Assembly: GCF_001426525.1 (NCBI RefSeq)
Contig: NZ_LMEW01000012.1
Span: 332,332 to 396,331 of the forward strand
Source of the DNA: Massilia sp. Root133
Lineage (GTDB): Bacteria > Pseudomonadota > Gammaproteobacteria > Burkholderiales > Burkholderiaceae_D
Reading direction: 5' to 3'
Length of the DNA: 64,000 bases
The notes beneath the pieces are model-generated. The model had not been told where the DNA came from. It made no database searches and worked only from the letters and a program-made list of their open reading frames with translations. Below, piece after piece: positions 27,468 to 36,434 of the stretch (its first letter is position 1; the number at the start of each line of letters is the position of its first letter). The translations under genes and the position numbers were made by a program.

Positions 27468-28618
27468 ACGAATTGCCCAACAATCCAGAAAAACCAAACA
27501 TGGGCGGTCCGGTCGTTCCGCCGGAAAGCTATGTGACGCCGGCGCCGGCGGGCCCCGGCGAGCCGCGTGTTCCCGAGGGTACCAGGGTCGGCGGGCTGCT
27601 GCAGAAGCCGCAGAACGTCGCCATCCTCGCGCTGGCCATCCTGCTTGCCCTCCAGACGTATTCCACGCACAGCCGTTTCAACAAGCTGCGCGAGGATGTC
27701 GCGCGCACGCTGCAAAAGGACAATGCCTCGAACGCCGAGACGGCGCAGGCCGTGCGCGAGATCCAGGAGGCGGCCAAGGAGTTGCAGGTGAAGGTCGGCG
27801 TGCTGGAAAACCGCCAGACCGAAGCGCAGAGCCAGCAGGCCGCGCTCGAGCAGATGTACCAGGACATCTCGAAGAACCGCGACGAATGGGCGTTGTCCGA
27901 GATCGAGCAGGTGCTGTCCACCGCGAGCCAGCAGTTGCAGCTGGCCGGGAACGTGCAGGGCGCGCTGATCGCGCTGCAGAACGCCGACCGGTCCCTGTCG
28001 CGCTCCGACAAGCCGCAATTCATCACGATCCGCCGCGCCATTGCGCGCGACATCGAAAAGCTGAAGGCGCTGCCGTCCGTCGACCAGCCCGGCATCGCTC
28101 TGCGCCTCGACAACGTCATTTCGCAGATCGACAACCTGCCGCTGCTGTCCGACGAAAAGCCGGCCGAGCCGATCGCGCCGTCGCGCGTGAACGCGTTTGC
28201 GGTGGCCGGCAAGGCCGCGGCACCGGCCGACCGGACGCTGGCCCAGCGCATGACGGAAACGTGGCGCAACTGGAGCCACGAGATGTGGGACGACATCCGG
28301 CAATTGATCCGCGTGCGCACGGTCGACAATCCGGATGCGCTGATGCTGTCGCCGAGCGAATCGTATTTCGTGCGCGAGAACCTCAAGCTGCGTCTGCTGA
28401 ATGCGCGCCTGGCGCTGCTGTCGCGCAACGAAGGCACGTTCCGCGACGACATCAATTCCGCACAGCAGCAGCTCGTGAAGTACTTCGACACGAAGGCACG
28501 CTCGACGCAGGCCGCGCAGGCCCTGCTGCGCCAGGTGCAGGCCAACAACGTCACCATCGACGTGCCCGACTTGTCGGAGAGCCTGAACGCCGTGCGCAAT
28601 TACAAATCGAAGCCGTGA
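27464..28618 (+). CDS. hemX: HemX family membrane protein (384 aa)
   Basis: A Pro-rich cytoplasmic leader precedes one membrane segment (VAILALAILLALQTYST, about residues 52-68). A long coiled-coil region (about 75-140) and a helical periplasmic domain follow, with SEIEQVLSTASQQLQLAGNVQGAL and LKLRLLNARLALLSRNEGTFR, typical of HemX. Some members are annotated as uroporphyrin-III C-methyltransferase, but I see no methyltransferase motifs, so a structural or scaffolding role near heme synthesis is more likely. It overlaps hemD by 4 bases and precedes hemY. Confidence 0.9.
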   Translation: MNELPNNPEKPNMGGPVVPPESYVTPAPAGPGEPRVPEGTRVGGLLQKPQNVAILALAILLALQTYSTHSRFNKLREDVARTLQKDNASNAETAQAVREIQEAAKELQVKVGVLENRQTEAQSQQAALEQMYQDISKNRDEWALSEIEQVLSTASQQLQLAGNVQGALIALQNADRSLSRSDKPQFITIRRAIARDIEKLKALPSVDQPGIALRLDNVISQIDNLPLLSDEKPAEPIAPSRVNAFAVAGKAAAPADRTLAQRMTETWRNWSHEMWDDIRQLIRVRTVDNPDALMLSPSESYFVRENLKLRLLNARLALLSRNEGTFRDDINSAQQQLVKYFDTKARSTQAAQALLRQVQANNVTIDVPDLSESLNAVRNYKSKP

Positions 28619-28635
28619 AGCGCGGGGCCTGAACG

Positions 28636-29832
28636 ATGCGTTTATTACTCTGGTTAGTCGCCTTGATGGCCGCGGCGATCGGCATTGCCGTGACCGCGCG
28701 TTTCAATCCCGGCAACGTCGTCTTTTTCTATCCGCCGCACCGGATCGACCTGTCGCTGAACCTGTTCGTCGTGCTGGCGTTCCTGCTGTTCCTCGTGCTG
28801 TACGGCCTCGTCCGCGCCGTGCGGGCCACGCTGGGCATGCCCGAGCGCGTGGCCCAGTACCGCTACCGCAAGCGTGAACGCGAAGCGAACCGCGGCCTGC
28901 GCGAAGCGTTGAAAGCCCTGTTCGAAGGCCGCTTCGGCCATGCCGAGAAGGCCGCCATGCGCGCCGCCGACCTGCCCGAGAACGCCGGCCTCGCCGCGCT
29001 GATCGGCGCCCGGGCCGCGCACCGCATGCGCGAACCGGCGCGCCGCGACGCCTGGCTCGCGGGCGTCGTGCACGACCAGTCCCTCAAGACGGCGCGCCTG
29101 ATGACGGTGACGGAACTGCTCGTCGACGACCACAAGCCGGAAGGCGCGCTGGAAGCCGTCGCGGAACTGAACGCCAGCGGCCAGCGCCATATCCACGCGC
29201 TGCAATGGGCCATGAAGGCCAACCAGCAGGCGCGCAACTGGCCCGAGGTGCTGCGTCTGGTGCGCATCCTCGACAAGCGCAACGCCCTGCACCCCGCGCT
29301 GTCCGCGCGCCTGCGTGAGTTGGCGTACGACGCGCTGCTGTCCGAAGGCGGCCACGACGCCGAGTCGATCCGCCGCGTGTGGGCCGGCGTCCCGGCCGGG
29401 GACCGGGTGAAACCGACCATCGCGGCGCGTGCCGCGGCAGCGCTGAATGCGCGCGGCCTGCACGACGACGCCCGCGGCATCGTCGAGGATGCCCTGAAAG
29501 CCGGCTGGGACGAGCGCGTCGTGCGCGCCTACCGCGAGGCGGCCGGTCCGGAAGGTTCGGCCACGCTGCTGGCGCAGATCGAGAATTGCGAAACCTGGCT
29601 GCGCGCCCATCCGAACGATCCGGAACTGGAACTGACGCTGGGTTCCCTGTGCCTGCGCCAGAAACTGTGGGGCAAGGCCCAGCGCTACCTGGAGCAGGCG
29701 TTGTCCGACGCCACCGAGCCGCACATGGTGCGCGAAGCCCACCTGAAACTGGCGCAGCTGCACGAGGCGCTGGGCCAGCGCGAAGAGGCCGACAGGCATT
29801 ACCGGTCGTGCGCGCTGGCGACGGTGCTGTGA
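28636..29832 (+). CDS. hemY: HemY family membrane TPR protein (398 aa)
   Basis: Two N-terminal membrane segments (LLLWLVALMAAAIGIAV and LNLFVVLAFLLFLVLYGLV) precede a helical, tetratricopeptide-like cytoplasmic or periplasmic domain. Conserved pieces are REANRGLREALKALFEGRFG and HIHALQWAMKANQQARNW. This is the proteobacterial HemY linked to heme synthesis, distinct from the Bacillus protoporphyrinogen oxidase of the same name. It lies 17 bases after hemX and ends the hemCDXY operon. Confidence 0.92.
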   Translation: MRLLLWLVALMAAAIGIAVTARFNPGNVVFFYPPHRIDLSLNLFVVLAFLLFLVLYGLVRAVRATLGMPERVAQYRYRKREREANRGLREALKALFEGRFGHAEKAAMRAADLPENAGLAALIGARAAHRMREPARRDAWLAGVVHDQSLKTARLMTVTELLVDDHKPEGALEAVAELNASGQRHIHALQWAMKANQQARNWPEVLRLVRILDKRNALHPALSARLRELAYDALLSEGGHDAESIRRVWAGVPAGDRVKPTIAARAAAALNARGLHDDARGIVEDALKAGWDERVVRAYREAAGPEGSATLLAQIENCETWLRAHPNDPELELTLGSLCLRQKLWGKAQRYLEQALSDATEPHMVREAHLKLAQLHEALGQREEADRHYRSCALATVL

Positions 29833-29835
29833 TCG

Positions 29836-30027
29836 TCATGCGCGGCGTGCGTCCCGCTTGCCGCGCACGATGATCACGGCCATGTGGCCGGGCATGCCGA
29901 TACTGTTCGCGACCGGGACGGCCGGCGTTGCCCGGGCATCCGGCAGGCGGTCGATGACGATCGATCCGGCGCCGGCGATGGCCAGCGCCGTGATGAAGAT
30001 GGCCTCCATGTGTTTCTGGATGTTCAT
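29836..30027 (-). CDS. small membrane-associated protein of unknown function (63 aa)
   Basis: The product starts MNIQKHMEAIFITALAIAGAG, a short hydrophobic helix or signal, and ends with a basic tail (VRGKRDARRA). GAGGGG lies about 7 bases before the ATG, a strong ribosome site that supports translation. Its stop is 3 bases from the convergent hemY stop. Codon use is like the neighbours. I do not recognise a characterised family. Confidence 0.6.
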   Translation of the reverse strand: MNIQKHMEAIFITALAIAGAGSIVIDRLPDARATPAVPVANSIGMPGHMAVIIVRGKRDARRA

Positions 30028-30225
30028 GTCGTTCCCCTCGGATTGGTGACGCGGGCGGCTGCCCGCCGACGGCTATCCAGCAGGAGGCGTGCCACCCTGC
30101 GATCGGGGGATTCCCCTGGCAAAAGAGGCCTGCCCGGTCGGGATCCCGCCAACACCGTGCTTCCGAGTGTGTGGGGCGGACCAACAGACTGCCTGTTGCG
30201 GCGGGCATTTCGGTGCTTACGCGAC

Positions 30226-30242
30226 CTTGTGCGGCGCACAAG
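30226..30242. promoter_or_regulatory. palindrome over the ppa -35 region
   Basis: CTTGTGC-GGC-GCACAAG is a perfect 7+7 palindrome. Its right arm falls where the -35 of the ppa promoter (-10 at 30258) should be, as a repressor or activator site would. Confidence 0.45.
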
Positions 30243-30257
30243 CCCGAGGCGATTCGT

Positions 30258-30263
30258 TATAAT
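30258..30263 (+). promoter_or_regulatory. ppa -10 box
   Basis: A perfect TATAAT lies 38 bases before the ppa start codon. The -35 region is poor and overlaps a palindrome. Confidence 0.6.
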
Positions 30264-30301
30264 CGACCTTTTATTGTTTCTCCAGCAACCAAGGACTATC
30301 C

Positions 30302-30838
30302 ATGAGCCTGAATAACGTCAACGCCGGCCGCGATGTGCCGAACGATTTCAACGTCGTCATCGAAATCCCGATGAACGCCGATCCGATCAAGTACGAAGTG
30401 GACAAGGAATCCGGCGCGATCTTCGTCGACCGCTTCATGGGTACCGCGATGCACTACCCGTGCAACTACGGCTACATCCCGAACACGATCGCCGACGACG
30501 GCGACCCGTGCGACGTGCTGGTCATCACCCCGTTCGCGCTGATCCCGGGCGTCGTCGTGCGTTGTCGCGCACTGGGCGTGCTGAAGATGACCGACGAAGC
30601 CGGCGGCGACTCGAAGATCCTGGCCGTGCCGGTCGAAAAAATCCTGCCGATCTATTCGCACCTGCAAAAGGTCGAGGACGTCCAGGAACTGACCCTGCGC
30701 CAGATCCAGCACTTCTTCGAGCACTACAAGGACCTGGAAAAGGGCAAGTGGGTCAAGGTCGAAGGCTGGGAAGGCCCGGACGCGGCCAAGGAAGAGATCC
30801 TTGCCGGCGTGAAGAACCACGAGTCGAAGGGCGCATAA
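30302..30838 (+). CDS. ppa: inorganic pyrophosphatase, family I (178 aa)
   Basis: The family I signature DGDPCDVLV with metal-binding aspartates is present, along with [18 protein letters not shown] and [13 protein letters not shown]. The enzyme hydrolyses pyrophosphate to two phosphates with Mg2+ and so drives biosynthetic reactions. Length is normal for the hexameric bacterial enzyme. AAGGAC lies about 7 bases upstream of the ATG. It has its own promoter and a strong terminator, so it is probably monocistronic. Confidence 0.97.
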   Translation: MSLNNVNAGRDVPNDFNVVIEIPMNADPIKYEVDKESGAIFVDRFMGTAMHYPCNYGYIPNTIADDGDPCDVLVITPFALIPGVVVRCRALGVLKMTDEAGGDSKILAVPVEKILPIYSHLQKVEDVQELTLRQIQHFFEHYKDLEKGKWVKVEGWEGPDAAKEEILAGVKNHESKGA

Positions 30839-30856
30839 CGCCCGCACTTCGGTCGC

Positions 30857-30890
30857 AAGGGCCGCCACCTTCGGGTGAGCGGCCCTTTGT
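30857..30890 (+). terminator. ppa terminator
   Basis: The stem AAGGGCCGC-CACC / GGTG-(A)-GCGGCCCTT has a TTCG tetraloop and one bulged base. The downstream T-run is short (TTTGT). Confidence 0.75.
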
Positions 30891-30907
30891 CGTTTACGTC
30901 ACCACCG

Positions 30908-32365
30908 TCACCATCCGATGTCGCGCAGCAGCGGGTAGGTCAGGTCGCGCGGCGGCGTCACCTCGTGCGTCAGGTCGGTGTTGATCGCCGGTTCCATCAA
31001 CTGGTTCGGCTTGGCCTCCGTCGTGTAGTGCGACACGGTCGAGCCCGGTGAGTACGTGGTCGGCGTGTACATCAGGATGCGGCCCGCGCTGTCCGTGCCG
31101 GCCAGGCGCGTCGTGTCGAGCCCCAGGCCGGCCACGACGCCCGACTGCGTGCGCGAGCGGCGCTCCAGCGCTGCCTTCAGCCTGATACCGTCGGCCTGCG
31201 TGATGCGCACGGACGGGATCGTGATGCTGGCGTCGTTGCCACTCATGCCGCCGACGTCGCCCGGCTGGTTGTCCGCCACGACCATGCCCAGCGCGCCCGC
31301 CGCCTGCACGTTGCGGGCCTTGGTGACGAAGTCGCACGTGCCGCGGTCCACGAGGGCGATGTTGCCGCGCACGGCGAGGCTGTTCACCGCATTCAGCGGA
31401 TCGCAGGCGAGGCCCGTGCCGGTGGGCTGGTCGACGACGGGCATCAGCTGGCCGGCGACGGGCGGATTCGACAGCGGCGGGCCGAACGACGCATCGCCCA
31501 CCGTATAGTTGCCCCCGGCGGTGCCGGCGGCGGCACCGCTGACGGCCAGGTTCGAGACCGGATCCAGCACCTGCGGCACGGCGGCCGTCACGATCGGCCC
31601 GTTCCAGGACAGTCCGCGCCACGACACGGCCGACTCGGCGCGTTCGGCGTCCGTCATTTCCACCCACAGCTTGCCCGTGCGGTTGTTCAGCAGGTAGTAA
31701 TCCCAGATCGACGGGATGCCCTGGATCTCGGCGCCCGTCTCGTCGTCGGTGAACGTCTGGAAGCCGAGGCCGTGCGCGAATTCGTGCAGCAGCACCGTGA
31801 CAAGGTCGATCTGGCTGCCGAACTGGTCGTCGAGGCCGAGGTAGAAGCCGGAGCCCGGCAGGCAGTCGGGGAACAGCCCGAGGCGCGCGTTGAAGCGGGC
31901 GATGATGTGCGGCTCGCCCGGCGTCGCGACGTCCTGGCCCGCCAGCTTGCTGGCCAGGGCGCTCGGGTACCACGTCGACGTGCGCGGCGCGCCCGGGAAG
32001 TCGGACCAGACCTCGTTGGCGCCGGCCGCGCCGAGGACGGCGCTCGTGGCCGTGCAAGACAGCGGCACGAACGACGCGCCGATGCGGATCGGCACGCTGC
32101 TCGTGAGCGTCGCGCCCCAGATGTCGGCCGCGCGCCGGAATGCGTTCAGGCGCTGCTCGCCGAGCGTCGTGCCGGTATTGCCGCCGACGGGCGCGACCGG
32201 GGTCGGGTCGTTGAAGCCGACGCCAGGCGCGTTCAGGTTGACGATCACGATGGTGGCCGCGGCCCGGGCCGGGGCGGCCGCGCCGACGGTGAATGCACAG
32301 GCGGCGGCGACGCCGGCGAGGGCGCCCAGGACCCGTTGCAGGCGCGACGATTCAACGGCTTTCAT
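30908..32365 (-). CDS. secreted zinc metalloprotease-like protein with PA domain (485 aa)
   Basis: A signal peptide ends near AAAPARAA (about residue 36). A catalytic zinc motif HEFAHGLGF lies near residue 195, followed by SIWDYYLLNNRTG. A protease-associated (PA) domain is seen around residues 325-360 (NIALVDRGTCDFVTKARNVQ). The tail MEPAINTDLTHEVTPPRDLTYPLLRDIGW contains Met and Asp residues seen in the Met-turn region of such proteases. It is probably an extracellular peptidase. The N-terminus overlaps the preceding small exported protein gene by 14 bases, so the two are co-expressed. Confidence 0.75.
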   Translation of the reverse strand: MKAVESSRLQRVLGALAGVAAACAFTVGAAAPARAAATIVIVNLNAPGVGFNDPTPVAPVGGNTGTTLGEQRLNAFRRAADIWGATLTSSVPIRIGASFVPLSCTATSAVLGAAGANEVWSDFPGAPRTSTWYPSALASKLAGQDVATPGEPHIIARFNARLGLFPDCLPGSGFYLGLDDQFGSQIDLVTVLLHEFAHGLGFQTFTDDETGAEIQGIPSIWDYYLLNNRTGKLWVEMTDAERAESAVSWRGLSWNGPIVTAAVPQVLDPVSNLAVSGAAAGTAGGNYTVGDASFGPPLSNPPVAGQLMPVVDQPTGTGLACDPLNAVNSLAVRGNIALVDRGTCDFVTKARNVQAAGALGMVVADNQPGDVGGMSGNDASITIPSVRITQADGIRLKAALERRSRTQSGVVAGLGLDTTRLAGTDSAGRILMYTPTTYSPGSTVSHYTTEAKPNQLMEPAINTDLTHEVTPPRDLTYPLLRDIGW

Positions 32366-32741
32366 GCTTCGGCTCCCCGTGGTTGTGGTCCGGGTTGTGG
32401 TCCAGTGTCTGGCCCTGCACGCATTCGCTCGTCAGCTTGCCGTCGGGACCGCGCGTGACGACTTCGTAGACCATGCTTTTCTCGCCGAGGCGCACGCCGC
32501 GCGAGCCGTCGCGGCGGCTCATCGTGCCCTGCGTGCGGGGTGCGGCGAGGCCGGCGGTGGCCGGCGCTTTGGCGCGCAGTTCCTTCAGCTCGTCGGCCGT
32601 CGGCGCGCGCAACTGGCCGGTCTGCGGATCGCGCACGACGACCATGCCTTCCTGGCCCGCGGCCCTGGCGTGCATCGAAAAGGCGGCCAGTACGCACAGG
32701 GCGGCCAGCGTGCCGATGGTGAGCAGTTTTTCCTTGGACAT
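32352..32741 (-). CDS. small exported protein of unknown function (129 aa)
   Basis: A signal peptide (MSKEKLLTIGTLAALCVLAAFSMHARAA) precedes a mature part with MVVVRDPQTGQLRAPTADELKELR, a single Cys and a His-rich end (HNPDHNHGEPKHESR). Similar short proteins starting with 'VVRDPxTGxLRAPT' accompany secreted proteases in related bacteria as I recall, so a companion, inhibitor or metal-binding role is possible. It overlaps the protease gene and follows the PEP-CTERM gene by 13 bases. No named family is assigned. Confidence 0.65.
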   Translation of the reverse strand: MSKEKLLTIGTLAALCVLAAFSMHARAAGQEGMVVVRDPQTGQLRAPTADELKELRAKAPATAGLAAPRTQGTMSRRDGSRGVRLGEKSMVYEVVTRGPDGKLTSECVQGQTLDHNPDHNHGEPKHESR

Positions 32742-32754
32742 GGCTTCCTCCGGT

Positions 32755-33417
32755 TCAAAGGCGTGACTGGCGGCGCAGCAGGGTGATCATGCCCAGGCCC
32801 AGCGCCAGCATCATCCAGTGCGCGGGCTCGGGTACCGCCGTCACTACCGAGACCGTATCGAGGCCGACATAGTTCAGGGTATCAGCCGGTCCCAGGTAGC
32901 GGAATGCGAAGCGGCCGTTGCCGCTGTTCGTGATGGTCGCCGTAAACTGCTGCCAGTCCGTCGGGTAGCCGGCCGTGCCGCCGATCGTCGTCAGCAGCGT
33001 CGTGAAGTCTGCCATGTCGGTGCCCGTACCCGCCGCGTAGCGCACTTCGAGCAGGTCGTTGAAGCCGGGCAGCGCATCGTGCCGCGTGTAAAAGCTCAGC
33101 ACCGTGGTGCCGGACAGGGCGAGCACCGGCGTGATCAGCCAGTTGTCGACGCTGCCGCTGCCGTTCGCGGCGCTGAGGAAGTTGGCGGCCGCGTAGGCAT
33201 CGGGCGCACCCGACTGGGCCGGGAACAGCGCCGGATTGCCCTGGAACCAGGCGCTGCCGGCGGGCACGCTGTGGTTGACCTGGGCCCATCCGGAGAGGCC
33301 CGCCACGTCGTCGAATCCTTCGCTGAGTACTTCGACCCCGGCAGCCCGCGCGGTCGTCGCGCCCAGTGCGGCCAGCGACAGCGCGGCTGTCGCGAACAAG
33401 GTTCTTACGGGTTTCAT
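32755..33417 (-). CDS. PEP-CTERM sorted protein with choice-of-anchor J domain (220 aa)
   Basis: A signal peptide (MKPVRTLFATAALSLAALGATTARAA) leads a jelly-roll domain. It contains EGFDDVAGLSGWAQVNHSVPAG and VDNWLITPVLALSGTTVLSF, the cleaved-adhesin / choice-of-anchor J pattern. The C-terminus VPEPAHWMMLALGLGMITLLRR is a textbook PEP-CTERM signal recognised by exosortase. The protein should be exported and processed at the envelope, often with exopolysaccharide. No exosortase gene is in the window. AAAGGG lies about 6 bases before the chosen ATG; a longer frame reaches 33450. Confidence 0.85.
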   Translation of the reverse strand: MKPVRTLFATAALSLAALGATTARAAGVEVLSEGFDDVAGLSGWAQVNHSVPAGSAWFQGNPALFPAQSGAPDAYAAANFLSAANGSGSVDNWLITPVLALSGTTVLSFYTRHDALPGFNDLLEVRYAAGTGTDMADFTTLLTTIGGTAGYPTDWQQFTATITNSGNGRFAFRYLGPADTLNYVGLDTVSVVTAVPEPAHWMMLALGLGMITLLRRQSRL

Positions 33418-33550
33418 GGACGCCCTTTCATGAACTATGCATGGGCCCATCTTATGAGTCGGATGATAACGACCCTTGATTTTCAGCTAACGAACAGGCT
33501 GGACAAAACGGGGTATCGATGGACGGGCCGCGCCGGGCCGCGAGACGGGA

Positions 33551-33574
33551 CCGGAGGGCAAGGCTGCCCTCCGG
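33551..33574 (-). terminator. hairpin at the end of the liv operon
   Basis: CCGGAGGGCA-AGGC-TGCCCTCCGG is a perfect 10-bp stem just after the livM-like stop. No T-run follows on either strand, so it may stabilise the 3' end instead of stopping transcription by itself. Confidence 0.5.
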
Positions 33575-33583
33575 CGGATGAGA

Positions 33584-34654
33584 TCAGCGTGCGAAGCGGC
33601 GCAGCCGCAGCTTGCCGACGATGCCGATCGGGAAGAAGTAGATGGAGAGGATGAACAGCACGCCGAGCCACAGCATCCAGCGGTCCGGATGCAGCGCGGC
33701 GGCCAGCAGCGGGACGCCGGACAGCATCTCGGAGGCCTGGCCCATCAGGGTCTTGAGATAGTTCTGCGCGAGGATGAACAGCGTGGCGCCCACGACCGCG
33801 CCGTACATGGTGCCCATGCCGCCGATGACGACGATGAGCAGGATGTCCGTCATCACTTCGAAGCCGAGGCTCGTCTTGGGCCCCACGTAGCGCAGCCACA
33901 GCGCCATCAGCGCGCCGGCCAGCGCGGCGACGACGGCGCCCAGCACGTTGGCCCAGATGCGGTAGACGACGGTGCGGTAGCCGAGCGCCTCGGCGCGGAA
34001 CTCGTTCTCGCGGATCGCCTGCAGCACGCGGCCGAATGGCGAGTTCACGAGCCGCAGCAGGAACAGGAACAGCACGAGGCAGCCCGCGAACACGACGTAA
34101 TAGGTGACCAGCTTGCCGTCGACGCTGCGCCCGAACACCTCGTTCTCCATCAGCGTGAAGCCTGGCGACAGGACTTCCGGCACGCTGAACGTGCGGCCGT
34201 CCTCGCCGCCGGTGAAGTCGGACAGCTGCGACGCGAGCACGGAGAACGACGACGCGACGGCCAGGGTGATCATCGCGTAGAAGATGGCGCGCACGCGCAG
34301 GGCGAACAGGCCGATGACGAAGGCCAGGACGACGGTCAGCGCCAGCGCCGCGACGATGCCCGTGACGATGGCGCTCCACGTCGGCTCGTCCACGCTCGCC
34401 AGCGCGATGCCGACGCCGTACGCGCCGATGCCGTAGAACATCGTGTGGGCGAACGAGACGATGCCGGTATAGCCGAGCAGCAGGTCGTACGACGCGACGA
34501 GCACGATGTAGACGCAGATCGTGGCCGCCGTGTTCAGCGGGCGCGCGCCGGAAAAGAGGAACGGCGCGAACAGCAGGCCGAGCAGGATGACGACGAGGAG
34601 GGCGGTCAACGCACGGCTGCGCGGCAGGTCGCCGGAGAGAAGCTGGGTCAGCAT
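33584..34654 (-). CDS. branched-chain amino acid type ABC permease, LivM-like (356 aa)
   Basis: The protein has about nine to ten membrane segments and the LivM signature LLGYTGIVSFAHTMFYGIGAYG and AIRENEFRAEALGYR, the cytoplasmic coupling loop. It forms a heterodimeric inner-membrane channel with the LivH-like protein. The gene starts 1 base beyond the livH-like stop and is the last of the operon. Its partner genes, and the linked hydrolase and TonB receptor, suggest a substrate other than a plain branched-chain amino acid. Confidence 0.9.
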   Translation of the reverse strand: MLTQLLSGDLPRSRALTALLVVILLGLLFAPFLFSGARPLNTAATICVYIVLVASYDLLLGYTGIVSFAHTMFYGIGAYGVGIALASVDEPTWSAIVTGIVAALALTVVLAFVIGLFALRVRAIFYAMITLAVASSFSVLASQLSDFTGGEDGRTFSVPEVLSPGFTLMENEVFGRSVDGKLVTYYVVFAGCLVLFLFLLRLVNSPFGRVLQAIRENEFRAEALGYRTVVYRIWANVLGAVVAALAGALMALWLRYVGPKTSLGFEVMTDILLIVVIGGMGTMYGAVVGATLFILAQNYLKTLMGQASEMLSGVPLLAAALHPDRWMLWLGVLFILSIYFFPIGIVGKLRLRRFAR

Positions 34655-34655
34655 G

Positions 34656-35690
34656 TCAATGACGTCCTTTCGAGTACAGGCCGGCCGGGCGCCACAGGAG
34701 GACGGCGATCATCAGCGCGATGTTCGAGACGAGCGCCACCTTCGGCGCGAGGAAGCCGGCGTAGTTGGCGACGAGCGCGATCAGCAGGGAGCCGATGAAG
34801 CAGCCGCCGACGGACCCCAGGCCGCCGATGATGATGACGATGAACGTCAGCACCATGATCTCGCTGCCCATGTGCGCCACGAGCGTTTCCTTGTACAGGC
34901 CCCACATGACGCCGCCGAGGCCCGCCAGCGCGGAGCCGGCCGCGAACACGCCGACGAACAGGCGGCGAATGCGGTAGCCCAGCGCCTCGACCATCTCGCC
35001 ATTCTCGACGCCGGCACGGATCAGCAAACCGATCTTGGTGCGGTTCAGAGTGACGAACATCGCGGCGAACACGACGAGGCCGACGACGACCGCCAGCAGC
35101 CGGTATTTCTCGATGGCGGCCTCGCCCAGGAACACGGCACCGCGCAACGCGGCCGGCAGCGGCAGGGCGATCTGTTCGGAACCCCAGATCACGTTGATGA
35201 GTTGTTCGGACACGATCATGCCGCCCATCGTGATCAGGATCTGCTTCAAATGCTGGCCGTACACGGGCATGATGACGACCCGTTCGAACGCCCAGCCGAG
35301 CAGCGCCGTCACGACCATCGCGAGCAGCACGGCGAGGCCCAGCACGCCGAGGTTGGCGAGCAGGGAATCCATCTCGAGCCAGCCGCGCATCGGCAGCAGC
35401 ACGAACGTCGCGGTGAACGCGCCGACGGAGACGAAGGCGCCATGGCCGAAGTTCAGCACGCTCATCAGGCCGAACACCAGCGTGAGACCGCTGGCCATGA
35501 TGAAGATCATCATGCCCATCGCGAGCCCGGCCACCGTCAGGGTGATCCAGGTCGGCAGGCTCATGAAGGGCAGCGCCGCCAGCACGACGGCCGGCACGAG
35601 CAGCAGTGGGGCGATGTCGCGCCGTGCTGCCGGCAACGGCGCATCCGCCTGGGCAATTGGGAGGGTTGCACTCATCGTTGTCTCATTCAT
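34656..35690 (-). CDS. branched-chain amino acid type ABC permease, LivH-like (344 aa)
   Basis: It is a hydrophobic permease with SGLTLVFGLMSVLNFGHGAFV (LivH signature), coupling loop IRAGVENGEMVEALGYRIRRL and terminal GLYSKGRH. The N-terminal 35 residues are an extra hydrophilic leader. The ATG at 35688-35690 overlaps the livF-like stop (ATGA), which decides the start; another ATG lies five codons later. It works with the LivM-like permease and two ATPases as a HAAT-family importer. Confidence 0.9.
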   Translation of the reverse strand: MNETTMSATLPIAQADAPLPAARRDIAPLLLVPAVVLAALPFMSLPTWITLTVAGLAMGMMIFIMASGLTLVFGLMSVLNFGHGAFVSVGAFTATFVLLPMRGWLEMDSLLANLGVLGLAVLLAMVVTALLGWAFERVVIMPVYGQHLKQILITMGGMIVSEQLINVIWGSEQIALPLPAALRGAVFLGEAAIEKYRLLAVVVGLVVFAAMFVTLNRTKIGLLIRAGVENGEMVEALGYRIRRLFVGVFAAGSALAGLGGVMWGLYKETLVAHMGSEIMVLTFIVIIIGGLGSVGGCFIGSLLIALVANYAGFLAPKVALVSNIALMIAVLLWRPAGLYSKGRH

Positions 35691-36412
35691 TGATGGGAGT
35701 CGAGCGACAGGCCCAGCAGGCGCTGCTGCAGGGCGTCGTCGTGCGCCAGGTCGTGCATCAGGCCCGCGTGGACGACACGGCCGTCGTCCATCACGCTCAC
35801 GCTGTCGCCCAGGGTGCGCACGAAGTTGAAATTCTGTTCGACGAGCAGGATGGTCGTGCTCGTGTCCTTGAGGTCGCGGAACGCCGCCATCAGGCTTTGC
35901 ACGATGGCGGGGGCGAGGCCCTTGGTCGGCTCGTCCACGAGCAGCAGCTTCTTCGGCTCGACGATCGCGCGGGCGATGGCCACCATCTGCTTCTGGCCGC
36001 CCGACAGATTGCCCGCCGGGTAGTTCCAGAACTTCTTCAGCGCGGGGAAGAAGCCGCAGATCCAGTCCACGCGCGCCGCGTCCAGCGGGCCGTTGCGCGC
36101 GGCGAGATATAAATTCTCGCGCACCGTCAGTTCGGAAAACACGGCCATGCTTTCCGGGACGTAGGCGATGCCGGCGCGGGCGATGTCCGGTGTGGACAGC
36201 TTCGTGATGTCGCGGCCGTCGAACGTGATCGTCCCGCGGCTGGCCTTCCACAGGCCCATGATGGTGCGCAAGGTGGTCGTCTTGCCGGCGCCGTTGCGGC
36301 CCAGCAGCACGGCCAGGCCGCCGCGCGGGACGACGAGGTCGACGCCCTGCAGGATGTGGTACTGGCCGATGTGGGTGTGGACGCCGGACAGCGTGAGGAT
36401 GGGTTCGGTCAT
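35687..36412 (-). CDS. ABC transporter ATPase, LivF-like (241 aa)
   Basis: It shows Walker A GRNGAGKTTTLRTIMG, the LSGGQKQMVAIARAI signature, Walker B LLLVDEPTKGLAP and the switch His region. LivF features include AYVPESMAVFSELTVRENL. It energises import through the LivH/LivM-like pair together with the LivG-like ATPase. I chose the ATG at 36410-36412, giving a standard-length protein; a longer TTG frame exists. It lies 22 bases after livG and overlaps livH by 4 bases. Confidence 0.92.
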   Translation of the reverse strand: MTEPILTLSGVHTHIGQYHILQGVDLVVPRGGLAVLLGRNGAGKTTTLRTIMGLWKASRGTITFDGRDITKLSTPDIARAGIAYVPESMAVFSELTVRENLYLAARNGPLDAARVDWICGFFPALKKFWNYPAGNLSGGQKQMVAIARAIVEPKKLLLVDEPTKGLAPAIVQSLMAAFRDLKDTSTTILLVEQNFNFVRTLGDSVSVMDDGRVVHAGLMHDLAHDDALQQRLLGLSLDSHQ

Positions 36413-36434
36413 GGGCAGTGTCGTTCTCAGCGTG

